Shown here piece by piece: positions 1-8,782 of a DNA stretch of 32,724 nt; position 1 is the first letter of the stretch, and every line of letters begins with the position of its first letter. A program made the position numbers and the translations under genes. This DNA comes from Bacteroidales bacterium (lineage in GTDB: Bacteria > Bacteroidota > Bacteroidia > Bacteroidales > P3): the NCBI GenBank assembly GCA_017469625.1, contig JAFUGA010000038.1:1-32724 (forward strand), given 5' to 3'. The notes beneath the pieces were generated by a model. It saw only the letters and a list, made by a program, of their open reading frames with translations, searched no databases and was not told where the DNA came from.

Positions 1-438
1 AAGAACTTTTCAATAAAACTTTGCCCAAAATGAAGTACGATAATCTTCTTTTTTCTCAATATCTTTACACATTCTAATTTTTATGTATATCTTTGCAAAA
101 AATATCTCAACCGCTTACACACTTTTTAAAACAGTATCAACAAAGAAGTTTTGTAATAGGTGTATAAAGAAAAATTCTATTTTGTTGAAACAAAAAAAGA
201 GGACGATTATTCGTCCTCTAAAAAAAGAATAACAAAAATCTCTAAAGTTTATCTTATTCGGGCAAGTTTTCTATTTTGTTTATTTTTGCAATGAAAGTTT
301 TGTTGATTTTATCATATTACTCAGATGAGTTTTCTATTTCGGTTATAGATTTTGTGAAATATTATTTCTATTTGCTATTCTATAAATCCTAATCTTTCTT
401 TTTGATTTTAAATACAATAAAACTTAACTCCTCTTTCA
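1..438. other. AT-rich intergenic stretch, no supported gene
   Basis: I see no gene here that I can support. A 49-codon open frame at 83-232 (+) runs through the terminator hairpin and resembles nothing I know. A TAnnTTTG-like -10 box (TATCTTTG, 88-95, +) lies just before it but has no TTTG partner upstream. The only firm element is the hairpin at 198-219. Confidence 0.6.
192..219 (-). terminator. Rho-independent-type terminator
   Basis: A perfect 9-bp stem (AGAGGACGA at 198-206, TCGTCCTCT at 211-219) closes a 4-nt loop. Read on the minus strand the stem is followed by a run of seven T, as expected for termination of the large minus-strand gene whose stop codon is at 439. The distance from that stop, about 220 nt, is long. 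Confidence 0.7.
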
Positions 439-3261
439 CTATCTTACAAGGGTAAGTGTTCCACTTTGGTCATAAACTCTTGTATTGCCTTCTCTACGGT
501 AAGTCAATCGCCAAACATACGTTCCATTCTCGCAATACTTTCCTTTATACATACCGTCCCAACCAAATATCTGAACAGGGTCTTGACCTATGGCTTCAAA
601 ACTATATTGCTTTTCTTCGTAAGAATAAACCTTTGTACCCCAACGATTATATATCTCAAACTTAACATCTTCAAGCGTGTTGTTAGTCATAAAGAAAAAT
701 CTATCGTTGCTACCGTCCCCATTTGGAGTAAAAGCATTTGGCATCCAAACAGCAAACAATTCTATAGGCACTCTTATAGATGTAGAGTCGGTACAACCCA
801 ATTCGTTTGCAGTAAGAAGGAATATAGAAACACTATCTGAATTTAAATCATGGAATTCATAATTTACAGTACGTGCATCTGAAACGCCTCCGTCAGAGAA
901 AGTCCAATGAGAAGTAGCTCCATAAGGTGAAACATCGGATACTGACAATACAGGCTCATCTGTATCTACGTAAGGTGGAGTAACAGATATAGTTGCTATA
1001 GGATAAGGTATAACGGTAACAGTTGTAGAAACCTGAGCAGAACAACCTCCTATAGAATAACCGTCCATTGTATATGTTGTAGTCTGCATAGGTGTTACAG
1101 TTACAGGGTCTGTAGAACGTACATTTTCTTGCAAAGAAGCGTCTATAGGTGAAGCAGTGAAAGAATAATCTTCTACATGCTGTCCTGCACCTGTAAGTAT
1201 TACTTCATCGCCTGGACAAACCTTGCTAATGCTTGCAGAAACTGTAGGCATAGTCAAATAAATATGAATGCTATCATAATTAACACAACCAGCAGAAGTT
1301 TTTGCTATAAGGAAGACTGTTGTATCTCTTGTTGGAGTGAATTGAAGTACAGGATTGGTTTGAGGATTGGTTATAACAGGGTGTCCTGCTGGGTCTATGA
1401 AAGTCCATTGCAAAGCCACAGTGTTTCCTGTAGCATCTTCAACAGAAATATTTGCATTCTGACCTATACACAACAGAGTATCACCTGTAAGAGTTAAATC
1501 TGGAAAGGCTTGAACATTTACAGTATAATAACCAAAACGAGAGAAACCATTTTGAGAGTCTTCTACCTTACAAACTACCTGAGTAGTTTCTGTAACATCT
1601 GTCATAACGAAATTAGTTCCTGTATGTACAGGAGCAGATGCTGTATCGTCTATGCTATACCACCATTTATAAACATAATTGGCTGCTGCTTCAGAAGTAT
1701 TGTTTGGAGATGAAGCATAAATAGTGTCTTTTGCACCATAACAAATAGTTTCTGTACCTGTAAGACGCAAACTTGGACGTTCTGCTACAAAGACTTCTAT
1801 ATCCTTATGACGTGTGCAGTATGTAAGGTTGTCTTCATCGCCTTGTACAGATTGTGCATATCTTTTTGCGGTATATGTTCCCGGTGTGTATATATGATAA
1901 ACTGTATCTACACTTCCTGTATTGTCAAGTACTACTCTGGTATTTGCACTCAAAGGAACGTCTGGGTCAACGGTCCATATACCTGCATCACTCTTTACAA
2001 AGTCTGCATGGTCGTTATCTCCGAATTCTATGGATTGCCATATTAAAGGGAAAGATTCTGAACGAGGCATAACCTGAGAAAATTTGAAACCTATCTCATC
2101 TTCTTCGCTTTCTATAGGAACAGGTATATATGTAGCCGATTCCATATTTGGACGCATATCATCTACTTTTGTTCTTATGTATGCAACACAGTTTGGACGT
2201 GTAGTTTGAGTACGTGGCGATGTAAGTTTGACAGCAAAATACTGAGTAGTCTGTCCGTTCATCATATCTTCGGTAATACGAAACTCTTGTTCATTTCCAA
2301 GTATTGTTGCATTGGAATAGGCTGTTGCCATTGCACTTTGTGTAGATGTGTTTGCATCTACTTTGAACCATTCATAGTTATCAAATCCATCTGGTGCTAC
2401 AGCAGAAGTAATAATGTTGCCTTCATCTGCACAACCTGCTACAGTAATAGTAGGTTCTTTTGCACTTGCTACTACATAACCTAAAGCCCCGTGAGCAGTA
2501 TAACAACAATCTCCCAAACGAATACGAATGGTAACACGCTCTCCTTCATACTGTCCAAGGTTTATTGCTATCTGTTGCCATTCACACCAAACCCAAGAAG
2601 AACTCCAGCCAGCAGTAGAAGAGAACCAAGTTTGATTATCTACCAAACTATTGTCTCCAACCTGTTCAAACATTGCGCAATCATCAACAAGTTCAGAAAG
2701 GTTTTCATTGGTATTATTTAAAAGTACAACATCTATTTGAAAGGTTGGGTTTCGATAACCTGTATGTCCGGGTGCTTCTAAGACCATAGCGTAGTTGAAA
2801 GTCAAAAGAGAGTTTGAGTCTGCTACGTCAAGGGTATATTTTAATTCAGAACAAGTAGTATTTCCTAAGTGATTGTTTATTTGAGATGATTTTAGATAAC
2901 CTTCTGGGATTTTATGCAAAGGGTGAGAAGTAGTTCTGGTATCTGTTTCTGAAAGATTGCTATTTATAACGAACAAAGGAAAACCGTCTGCTGTAGCAGT
3001 AGCAGGGTCGTTATAAGCATTGTTCCAAACATAAGTAGGATTTGTTGTATTACAACTACTATTGAAAATACCACTTCTTGCTTTCCAACCATTATATCCT
3101 CCACTAAAGTTAAGATTGTAACCGCTGTAAACAGACTGTGCTTGTATATCTGCACAGAAAATAAATAACATAGTAACAATAACTGCTTTCAGTCCTGCAC
3201 TTAAAAGTTTGCTGAATGCAGAACGAAAAACTGAAACCGAATTGTAATATATTTCTTTCAT
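439..3261 (-). CDS. Large secreted protein with T9SS type B (gliding-associated) C-terminal sorting domain
   Basis: Predicted secreted or surface protein of about 940 residues. From the start MKEIYYNS it has a hydrophobic signal segment (AVIVTMLFIFCADIQAQS), a long beta-rich body with Ig/PKD-like segments (repeated ATISV/STTVTV strands, and FSDGGVSDARTVNYEF near the end), and a final ~90 residues of the CHU_C/type B form: MPNAFTPNGDGSNDRF, then FEIYNRWGTKVY, FGWDGMYKGK and GTYVWRLTY. In that family this domain directs export by the type IX system. The frame can be extended to 3324, but a Bacteroidota-type promoter covers 3313-3344, so the ATG at 3259-3261 is preferred. The ligand or substrate cannot be read from the sequence, and I recognise no catalytic domain. 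Confidence 0.85.
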   Translation of the reverse strand: MKEIYYNSVSVFRSAFSKLLSAGLKAVIVTMLFIFCADIQAQSVYSGYNLNFSGGYNGWKARSGIFNSSCNTTNPTYVWNNAYNDPATATADGFPLFVINSNLSETDTRTTSHPLHKIPEGYLKSSQINNHLGNTTCSELKYTLDVADSNSLLTFNYAMVLEAPGHTGYRNPTFQIDVVLLNNTNENLSELVDDCAMFEQVGDNSLVDNQTWFSSTAGWSSSWVWCEWQQIAINLGQYEGERVTIRIRLGDCCYTAHGALGYVVASAKEPTITVAGCADEGNIITSAVAPDGFDNYEWFKVDANTSTQSAMATAYSNATILGNEQEFRITEDMMNGQTTQYFAVKLTSPRTQTTRPNCVAYIRTKVDDMRPNMESATYIPVPIESEEDEIGFKFSQVMPRSESFPLIWQSIEFGDNDHADFVKSDAGIWTVDPDVPLSANTRVVLDNTGSVDTVYHIYTPGTYTAKRYAQSVQGDEDNLTYCTRHKDIEVFVAERPSLRLTGTETICYGAKDTIYASSPNNTSEAAANYVYKWWYSIDDTASAPVHTGTNFVMTDVTETTQVVCKVEDSQNGFSRFGYYTVNVQAFPDLTLTGDTLLCIGQNANISVEDATGNTVALQWTFIDPAGHPVITNPQTNPVLQFTPTRDTTVFLIAKTSAGCVNYDSIHIYLTMPTVSASISKVCPGDEVILTGAGQHVEDYSFTASPIDASLQENVRSTDPVTVTPMQTTTYTMDGYSIGGCSAQVSTTVTVIPYPIATISVTPPYVDTDEPVLSVSDVSPYGATSHWTFSDGGVSDARTVNYEFHDLNSDSVSIFLLTANELGCTDSTSIRVPIELFAVWMPNAFTPNGDGSNDRFFFMTNNTLEDVKFEIYNRWGTKVYSYEEKQYSFEAIGQDPVQIFGWDGMYKGKYCENGTYVWRLTYRREGNTRVYDQSGTLTLVR

Positions 3262-3312
3262 ATAACTATATTTTTTCTTGTCTAAAAGACGTTCTTTTGT
3301 TTCAAAACGTTG

Positions 3313-3344
3313 CAAATTTATCAACTTTTTTTGTTATAAGCAAA
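3313..3344 (-). promoter_or_regulatory. Bacteroidota-type promoter for the T9SS type B protein
   Basis: On the minus strand there is TTTG (3341-3344), a 20-bp spacer, then TAAATTTG (3313-3320), matching the TTTG/TAnnTTTG pattern. It would give a leader of about 45 nt before the ATG at 3261 and rules against the more upstream start at 3324. Confidence 0.7.
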
Positions 3345-3355
3345 TTTTTTTCTTC

Positions 3356-5779
3356 CTATACCAACTCTACTACTGTTATTCCTTCCCCTCCAAACTCAAT
3401 CTTTTCTGGGTAAAAGGCTTTTACTTCTGGTAGGGTTTTAAGATAATCTCTTATCATAACCTTTAGTATTCCGTCCCCTTTACCGTGAAGAATTTTTATC
3501 TGATTTTCACCCAATAGTCTTGCAGTATCCAACAGTTGTTCTACCTTTTTTATGGCTTGTTCTGTTCTTTCGCCGCGCAAATCCAAATTTGGAGAAAATG
3601 TTGCACGTATATTGTTTATCCTGTCCATAATAGGATTGAATGTAAAGGAGTTTTTCTGTTTGTTGTTTTGCTGTTTAAGATAGGATTGTTTATCTATTTT
3701 CTTTACATTATCTATATGGGTACGTATAGTCATTATTCCGTTTATAAGTTCCAAAGTATTTCGGTTTATTTTCTTAACCTCCATAACTGTTTCTTCTTCT
3801 CCCATTATGACTAAATCGCCTTCTTTTATAGGAGTGTTAAGTAGTTTTAAGTTTGTCTTTTTTATCGTTTGAGTTATAGGAGTTTCCTCTTTTGTTTCTT
3901 TAATATCCTGTTGTATTTTCTCTATCTTTTGTTTTACTTCTTGTTTTACCTGTTTTACTTTTTCTTTTTCTGCTTTGGATTGTTTTACTTGCTCTATAGC
4001 ATGCTCTATTTGGCGGTTTGCATCTGAAAGAATTTCTTTCGCTTGATTGCGTGCTGAGTTCAGAATATTTCGTTTCTCTTGTTGCAGTTCTGCTTCCAAA
4101 GATTTGTATTTCTGAACTGTTTCGTACAACATATCATCATAATCTTTCATACGTTTGTTTTCCTTTGCCAATGCAAGTTTTTCCACTTCTATTTGTTGCA
4201 ATTGCTGTTCAAAACGTATGTTATTTTCACCCGTTTTCTTCTTTGCGTTTTCTATTATCTGTTTATTCAACCCTGTTTTCTCTGCTATCTCAAAAGCAAA
4301 ACTACTTCCCGGTGTGCCAATAGAAAGAGTAAATAAAGGTTTCATATTTTCGGTATCAAACAACATAGCAGCATTGACAATAGAATGATGATTGAGTGCC
4401 AAATGTTTCAAATTTGAATAGTGCGTTGTAACTACACCCCACGCTTTTATCTCGTTCAGATACTCCAAAATACTTTCTGCTATGGCTCCTCCAAGCAATG
4501 GGTCTGTGCCTGTGCCACATTCATCTATTAGAAACAGAGAATCTTTGTCTGCATTATCGCAAAGATTTTTCATATTCAAAAGATGAGAAGAGTAAGTACT
4601 TAAATCGTTTTCTATACTTTGGTCATCGCCTATGGAAATAAAGATTTGGTTGAATAGTCCTGCTTGTGAAGTTTCTTTTACAGGAATAAGCAAACCACAC
4701 TGTAGCATATACTGAAGCAAAGCCACCGTTTTCAGACAAACAGATTTGCCTCCAGCATTAGGACCTGAAATAATAAGAATACGTTTTTCAGAATTTAGTT
4801 CTATTCTTAAAGGAACTATTTCTTTGTTTTTAAGTTTTAATGCTGTTTCTAATATAGGGTGGCGAGCGTCATACCAATTTAGAGTTAATGTACTCTGCAA
4901 ATCGGGTTTGCCTGCCTTTATTCTAATAGCATACAATCCTTTTGCCCTAATAAAATCTATAAGTACAAGAAAATTATATGCAGACAATAAATCATCTATA
5001 TTTTCTCTTATTTTCTCTGAAAAAGCAAGCAAAATACGGTGTATTTCTCTCTCTTCTTCTATGTAAAGTTCTTTTATGTCAAAGTTTATTTCTACTATCT
5101 CATCTGGTTCTATATAAAAAGTCTGACCAGATTGTGAAGTATCGTGAAGAATACCTTTTAAATACTTTTTATAGGAAGATTTTACAGGAATAACTAAACG
5201 GTCGTTTCTTACAGTAATATCGTCTTCTGTATTCGTCCAACCCTCAGATTTTGTCTTGGAAAGAATGGATTGTATTCTCCTATTCATTTCCTTTTGTTTT
5301 GATAGTTGTTTTTGTCTTATTTCTCTTAGTGTAGGAGAACAAGAATCTTTTATTTCGCCATCAGTATCTATTATAAACGAACACTCGTTAAGTATTTCCT
5401 CGTTCAGATTTACTTTCTCTGCTTCTTTGTTTAGTACAGGATAAAGTCCCTTTTCATCTGAGTGAAAGAAAGATAATATTTCTTTAATAGTAGATAATGA
5501 AAGCAATAGGTCTTTCATATCCGTTTGGGATATGCAGGAATCTTTTACCCTAAGGGTAGAAAGAACCGCTGTCATATCAATATAGTTCTCCGAAGGAAAA
5601 GATTTTATTCCCAAAAGTATATTTTTCATTTCGGAGGACTGCTCCAAAAGATATTTTACTTGATTGTAATCGCAAAGAAACTTTATCTCCTCTGCCAAAG
5701 TTTTGGCTCCGCTACTCTGACACAAAGATGCTATCTCTCTTTTTATTTCTTGTATTTCTATGGATTTTTCTATGTTCAT
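3356..5779 (-). CDS. mutS2: MutS2 family DNA-binding ATPase with Smr domain
   Basis: MutS2 proteins are MutS-like ATPases without the mismatch-recognition domain. They are linked to suppression of recombination and to rescue of collided ribosomes. Seen here: an N-terminal helical core, Walker A GPNAGGKS, Walker B FLIDECGTGTDP, the clamp helices, a long Lys/Glu/Gln-rich coiled coil in the last third, and a C-terminal Smr domain with LDLRGER and HGKGDGILK. At about 807 residues the length is normal. I use the ATG at 5777-5779 (MNIEKSIEI); a TTG two codons upstream would overlap the preceding stop. The gene follows the permease gene with a 2-nt gap, so it is in the same transcript. Confidence 0.95.
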   Translation of the reverse strand: MNIEKSIEIQEIKREIASLCQSSGAKTLAEEIKFLCDYNQVKYLLEQSSEMKNILLGIKSFPSENYIDMTAVLSTLRVKDSCISQTDMKDLLLSLSTIKEILSFFHSDEKGLYPVLNKEAEKVNLNEEILNECSFIIDTDGEIKDSCSPTLREIRQKQLSKQKEMNRRIQSILSKTKSEGWTNTEDDITVRNDRLVIPVKSSYKKYLKGILHDTSQSGQTFYIEPDEIVEINFDIKELYIEEEREIHRILLAFSEKIRENIDDLLSAYNFLVLIDFIRAKGLYAIRIKAGKPDLQSTLTLNWYDARHPILETALKLKNKEIVPLRIELNSEKRILIISGPNAGGKSVCLKTVALLQYMLQCGLLIPVKETSQAGLFNQIFISIGDDQSIENDLSTYSSHLLNMKNLCDNADKDSLFLIDECGTGTDPLLGGAIAESILEYLNEIKAWGVVTTHYSNLKHLALNHHSIVNAAMLFDTENMKPLFTLSIGTPGSSFAFEIAEKTGLNKQIIENAKKKTGENNIRFEQQLQQIEVEKLALAKENKRMKDYDDMLYETVQKYKSLEAELQQEKRNILNSARNQAKEILSDANRQIEHAIEQVKQSKAEKEKVKQVKQEVKQKIEKIQQDIKETKEETPITQTIKKTNLKLLNTPIKEGDLVIMGEEETVMEVKKINRNTLELINGIMTIRTHIDNVKKIDKQSYLKQQNNKQKNSFTFNPIMDRINNIRATFSPNLDLRGERTEQAIKKVEQLLDTARLLGENQIKILHGKGDGILKVMIRDYLKTLPEVKAFYPEKIEFGGEGITVVELV

Positions 5780-5781
5780 TC

Positions 5782-6903
5782 TCAATCTATCTCCTTAGTC
5801 AAGGCTTTTATGAATTTCCATTTGGAAAAAAATTCTTTGGCTATTATTCTCAAAAAAGTATAAACAGGTATAGCCAATACCATTCCTAATATACCACCTA
5901 CTTTACCTGCCATAATGATTACAAGAAATATTTCCAAAGGGTGGGCTTTTACACTCTTGGAATAAATAAAAGGTTGTAAAAGAAAATCATCTACCAACTT
6001 CACTATAGCAAAGATAACTACAAACTGTAGGACTATAGGTAAAATATTTGCTTCAGGGTTTTGTGCTAAAAAATCTGTCAAAAGTATCATAAGACCTATA
6101 CCACCTCCTACTACAACACCTATATAAGGCAAGATAACAAAGGCTCCGCACATAAAGGCTATAAGTATAGGATTGTTGAAACCTACTATATAGAAACCTA
6201 AAGACAAAAGCAAAATCATAATAATTATTTCACAGAAAACTCCCACAAAATACCGAGAAATTAGACGACGAGAGTTGGTTATAATATTATGAACTTCGTT
6301 TAGGTATTTGTCTGGTGTAATGTTGTCTATAAAACGTGTTACTATATGCGAATCTTTTAGAAAAAAGAAAGTTATAAATACAGTTATAAGTACTCCCATA
6401 AGCAAAGATGAGGTAAAGGATAAAAGAGATAGGACGACTTTTTGCAAGTTGAAACCATTGAAAAGAGAAGTTATCTCTTTGGAAATATAAGTCTGTATGT
6501 TGGTATCTGCTGGCAAAAGAGAGTATTTTACAGCGAAATTATTTATTTGAGATATAGGTTTTGCATAATAATTACCTATGTTTGTCATATCTATATTTGC
6601 AAAACTATTTGCTTGAGAAACTATAAGAGGAACAAGCAGATAAAAAGCCAAAGAGATAGCAAATAATTCTATTATAAGAGTTAGTGCCGCTGCTATACCA
6701 GAAGAAAGATGTACTTTTTTTATTCTCACAGAGGAAAAGAAAATCATAAGTGGTCTTCCTATCAAAGAAAGTACAAGGGCTATGAAAAGGCAAGCAAATA
6801 TAAACCTAAAATACCATATTGCATAAAGTACCAACAGTATTGCCAAGATGGAGAAGCCCCATTTCAATGCTTTTGATACACTATATTTTTCTTCATTTAT
6901 CAT
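5782..6903 (-). CDS. AI-2E/PerM family membrane transporter
   Basis: A polytopic inner-membrane protein of about 373 residues. It has paired N-terminal transmembrane segments (WGFSILAILLVLYAIWYF, then FIFACLFIALVLSLIG), a soluble stretch, then helices such as LLSLGFYIVGFN and the conserved FMCGAFVILPYIGVVVGGG region, followed by QPFIYSKSVKAHPLEIFLVI and GKVGGILGMVLAIPVY. This is the PerM/YdiK/TqsA (UPF0118) pattern. The transported substrate is not predictable, and the 'AI-2E' name comes from one E. coli member only. The open frame reaches 7002, but that overlaps queD and lacks family similarity, so the ATG at 6901-6903 (MINEEKYS) is chosen. It sits between queD (40-nt gap) and mutS2 (2-nt gap). 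Confidence 0.85.
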   Translation of the reverse strand: MINEEKYSVSKALKWGFSILAILLVLYAIWYFRFIFACLFIALVLSLIGRPLMIFFSSVRIKKVHLSSGIAAALTLIIELFAISLAFYLLVPLIVSQANSFANIDMTNIGNYYAKPISQINNFAVKYSLLPADTNIQTYISKEITSLFNGFNLQKVVLSLLSFTSSLLMGVLITVFITFFFLKDSHIVTRFIDNITPDKYLNEVHNIITNSRRLISRYFVGVFCEIIIMILLLSLGFYIVGFNNPILIAFMCGAFVILPYIGVVVGGGIGLMILLTDFLAQNPEANILPIVLQFVVIFAIVKLVDDFLLQPFIYSKSVKAHPLEIFLVIIMAGKVGGILGMVLAIPVYTFLRIIAKEFFSKWKFIKALTKEID

Positions 6904-6943
6904 AAAAAAAGAGTTAAAAATATGTATTTTAACATAAAAAAAA

Positions 6944-7384
6944 TTATTCGTTATCTTGTTTGTTCCATTCTGCACTTGATGTTGCAGTTTCAAATAAAAC
7001 AATTTTGCACAACTCTACATTATTTGGCAGAAATTCCTCTATTTTTTTCTTAAAAAACACTACAAGATTCTCACATGTTGGTTGAAAATTAACAATCTGC
7101 ACATTAGAATCCAAATCCTTTACTTTATCTATAAAAGGACTGCTTTTTTCTATGACAAAACTATGGTCAAAAATATCTAAAATCTCTCTTTTTACTATTT
7201 TTTTTAAATCTGTAAAATCCATAACCATACCATAGGACGAAGAGTTACTGTCTTTGTTCTGTTCACCTATAAGAGTAACAAACAGTTTGTAACTATGTCC
7301 GTGTATGTTCTTGCATGCTCCATTGTAGTTATTAAGACAATGGCTCATCTCAAAGTGAAATTCCTTTGTTATCCTTATTTTCAT
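6944..7384 (-). CDS. queD: 6-carboxytetrahydropterin synthase (QueD/PTPS family)
   Basis: Predicted to convert 7,8-dihydroneopterin triphosphate to 6-carboxy-5,6,7,8-tetrahydropterin in queuosine (7-deazaguanine) synthesis. The zinc-binding histidines are in FEMSHCL and HGHSY. The catalytic Cys is in GACKNIHGH, the Asp/His pair in DIFDHSF, and the substrate-binding Glu in PTCENLV and ETATSSAEW. The 146-residue length is typical. The ATG at 7382-7384 is preferred over a TTG three codons upstream, which lies within the -7 box. No other queuosine genes are in the window, so a general PTPS role cannot be excluded. It is first in the queD-permease-mutS2 operon. Confidence 0.85.
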   Translation of the reverse strand: MKIRITKEFHFEMSHCLNNYNGACKNIHGHSYKLFVTLIGEQNKDSNSSSYGMVMDFTDLKKIVKREILDIFDHSFVIEKSSPFIDKVKDLDSNVQIVNFQPTCENLVVFFKKKIEEFLPNNVELCKIVLFETATSSAEWNKQDNE

Positions 7385-7390
7385 AATGTG

Positions 7391-7420
7391 CAAAAGTACA
7401 AAAAATAATCTATTCTACAA
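7391..7420 (-). promoter_or_regulatory. Likely promoter for queD, with a very short leader
   Basis: On the minus strand there is a TTG (7418-7420), a 19-bp spacer, then TACTTTTG (7391-7398), fitting the Bacteroidota pattern. The -7 box ends only 6 bp before the ATG at 7384, so the transcript would be nearly leaderless if this box is used. Confidence 0.5.
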
Positions 7421-7519
7421 TAGTTTTTTCTATTTGCAAACATAGTTTTTATTACTAATGAATTTATTTACCCCGAAACACAAGCCTATAAACCAAATAA
7501 AAAGAAGAAAAAAAATACT

Positions 7520-7720
7520 TCTTTGTTTCACTCTCACGAAACTTCGTTTTAGAATTCTATCTCTTTGTTTTAATTTCGTAGAACTTTGTTTTAGAATTCT
7601 ATCTCTTTGTTTTAATTTCATAAAATCTTGTTTCACGCTCACTACACTTCGTTTCGTTCGTGTGTAACTTCGTTTTAGAAAATTAAAACTTTGTTTCGCT
7701 ATAACAAAACAAAGTTTTAT
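7520..7720. repeat. 21-nt-period repeat array, copy 1
   Basis: The core CTTYGTTTYA-like motif returns every 21 nt. Its TTTTAG/TTTCAC-type hexamer falls at 7526, 7547, 7568, 7589, 7610, 7631, 7652, 7673, 7694 and 7715 with no slip. The 11 nt between cores vary but alternate between GAATTCTATCT-like and ATTTCGTAGAA-like forms. Because 21 is divisible by 3, frames on both strands stay open as heptads (LCFRILS on +, LKQRDRI on -). I regard these frames as by-products, not genes. The last unit forms an inverted repeat (7685-7718). Related arrays are at 18360 and 24367. Confidence 0.85.
7685..7718 (-). terminator. Inverted repeat at the end of the radical SAM operon
   Basis: AAAACTTTGTTT (7685-7696) pairs with AAACAAAGTTTT (7707-7718) across a 10-nt loop. 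It lies 15 nt beyond the stop codon at 7733 and could act as a 3' end structure for the minus-strand operon. It is AT-rich and built from the 21-nt repeat, so termination is only inferred. Confidence 0.4.
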
Positions 7721-7732
7721 CTCTTTGAAAAA

Positions 7733-8782
7733 TTATTCTGCTACAAAAGTTCCTACAGGTATATCTTCTCTTTGCAAGAAAAGTAGTTGAGGGTTAAAGG
7801 TTTGTAATAGTTTTTTGTTTTCACTGTTATAGCCTATAGCATAATTTATTTCCGAAGGGTGAAAATATAGTTTGTTTATTTGTTTGTAGTCTTGTTCTGA
7901 AAAGTTTTCAAGTAATGTATCTTTCCATAATTGTGTCAAAACCAACTCTTTGAATGATACATGAAAAGGTCCTGCAAGCAATCCCTCACCACTCATCAAA
8001 TCTTTTGAAGGATGCAAACCCACACGCAAAACATTAACATTGTTTTTTTTGAATATCTTGTACGCTTCTTTTGCCCAAAGGACACCTTGTTGCAAAGTAA
8101 GAGGTTGATATTTACCTTCTTTGTAAAGTTGTGCAAGTTTTGTATGAGCAATAACAAGGGTAGGGTAGATACGAGTAGAAATGGCTTTCATAGAAACAAT
8201 TTTTTCTGCCGAAAGTTTTGTTTTTTCTATAGTATCCAAAGGTAGCCCCACCATCATTTGCAGACCTAAATTGAAATTATATGAGTTTATAAGTTCAGAG
8301 GCTTTTTTTACATCGGCACAGGTATGACCTCTTTCCGAAAAAGCAAGAACTTCATCGTCCAAACTCTGAGCCCCAAGTTCTATATCCTTAACATTGTAGG
8401 TTTTAAGTCTATCAAGTGTTGGTATATCTATGTAGTCTGGGCGTGTAGAAAGACGTATGGATTGTATTTTACCGTCTTGTATATATGGTTGCACAACTTC
8501 TAAGTACTGTATTTGCATCTGTTCGGGCAAACAAGTAAAACTACCACCAAAAAAGGCAACCTGTATTTCTGCCTTTTTATCTATAAGGGGCAAATCATCA
8601 GATATTGCCCCTATTGTTTGCAAATATGTATCTATTGTTTGTTTAACCTCATACGGAGTTGGCACTTTCATTTCCCCACTTATATGTCTTTGGTTGCAAT
8701 AAATACAACAATGAGGACAAGCCAACTGTGGCGTAAATATAGGTATATTATAGTGTTTCAAGACAAGGTTTCCTTTATTCAC
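7733..8782 (-). CDS. Radical SAM protein of the Elp3-like/YhcC-type group
   Basis: Binds a [4Fe-4S] cluster and cleaves S-adenosylmethionine; the substrate is not predictable. The cluster motif CxxxCxxC is seen as CPHCCIYC near residue 22, followed by the SAM-binding FFGGSFT, LSTRPDYID, DIELGAQSLDDEVL, RGHTCADV and GLQMMVGLP, all typical of Elp3/HemN-like radical SAM proteins. It lacks an acetyltransferase domain and is about 349 residues. No ATG precedes the cysteines. A GTG at 8780-8782 overlaps the end of the upstream kinase gene by 8 nt, and a TTG at 8759-8761 (giving MKHYNIPIF) is an alternative that fits the family start well. It is the last gene of the gltX-led run. Confidence 0.8.
   Translation of the reverse strand: MNKGNLVLKHYNIPIFTPQLACPHCCIYCNQRHISGEMKVPTPYEVKQTIDTYLQTIGAISDDLPLIDKKAEIQVAFFGGSFTCLPEQMQIQYLEVVQPYIQDGKIQSIRLSTRPDYIDIPTLDRLKTYNVKDIELGAQSLDDEVLAFSERGHTCADVKKASELINSYNFNLGLQMMVGLPLDTIEKTKLSAEKIVSMKAISTRIYPTLVIAHTKLAQLYKEGKYQPLTLQQGVLWAKEAYKIFKKNNVNVLRVGLHPSKDLMSGEGLLAGPFHVSFKELVLTQLWKDTLLENFSEQDYKQINKLYFHPSEINYAIGYNSENKKLLQTFNPQLLFLQREDIPVGTFVAE

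Noticed and set aside
83-232. 49-codon open frame on + with a -7-like box before it
   Set aside because: It runs through a strong terminator hairpin, has no recognisable similarity, and lacks the upstream promoter half.
3262-3324. Longer N-terminus (21 extra residues) for the T9SS type B protein
   Set aside because: The upstream start lies within the promoter boxes (3313-3344) and would put a charged tail before the signal peptide.
6904-7002. Longer N-terminus for the PerM-type permease
   Set aside because: It would overlap queD by 59 nt and adds residues unlike the family.
7430-7667. Two overlapping ORFs encoding heptad-like peptides (LKQRDRI on -, LCFRILS on +)
   Set aside because: They arise from the 21-nt periodic repeat, which is a multiple of three. 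Both strands are open for the same reason, and the sister arrays contain stops in that frame.
7520-7720. The 21-nt arrays as a CRISPR locus
   Set aside because: The conserved core is only about 10 nt and the fillers about 11 nt and recurrent, there are no cas genes, and no repeat of CRISPR length.
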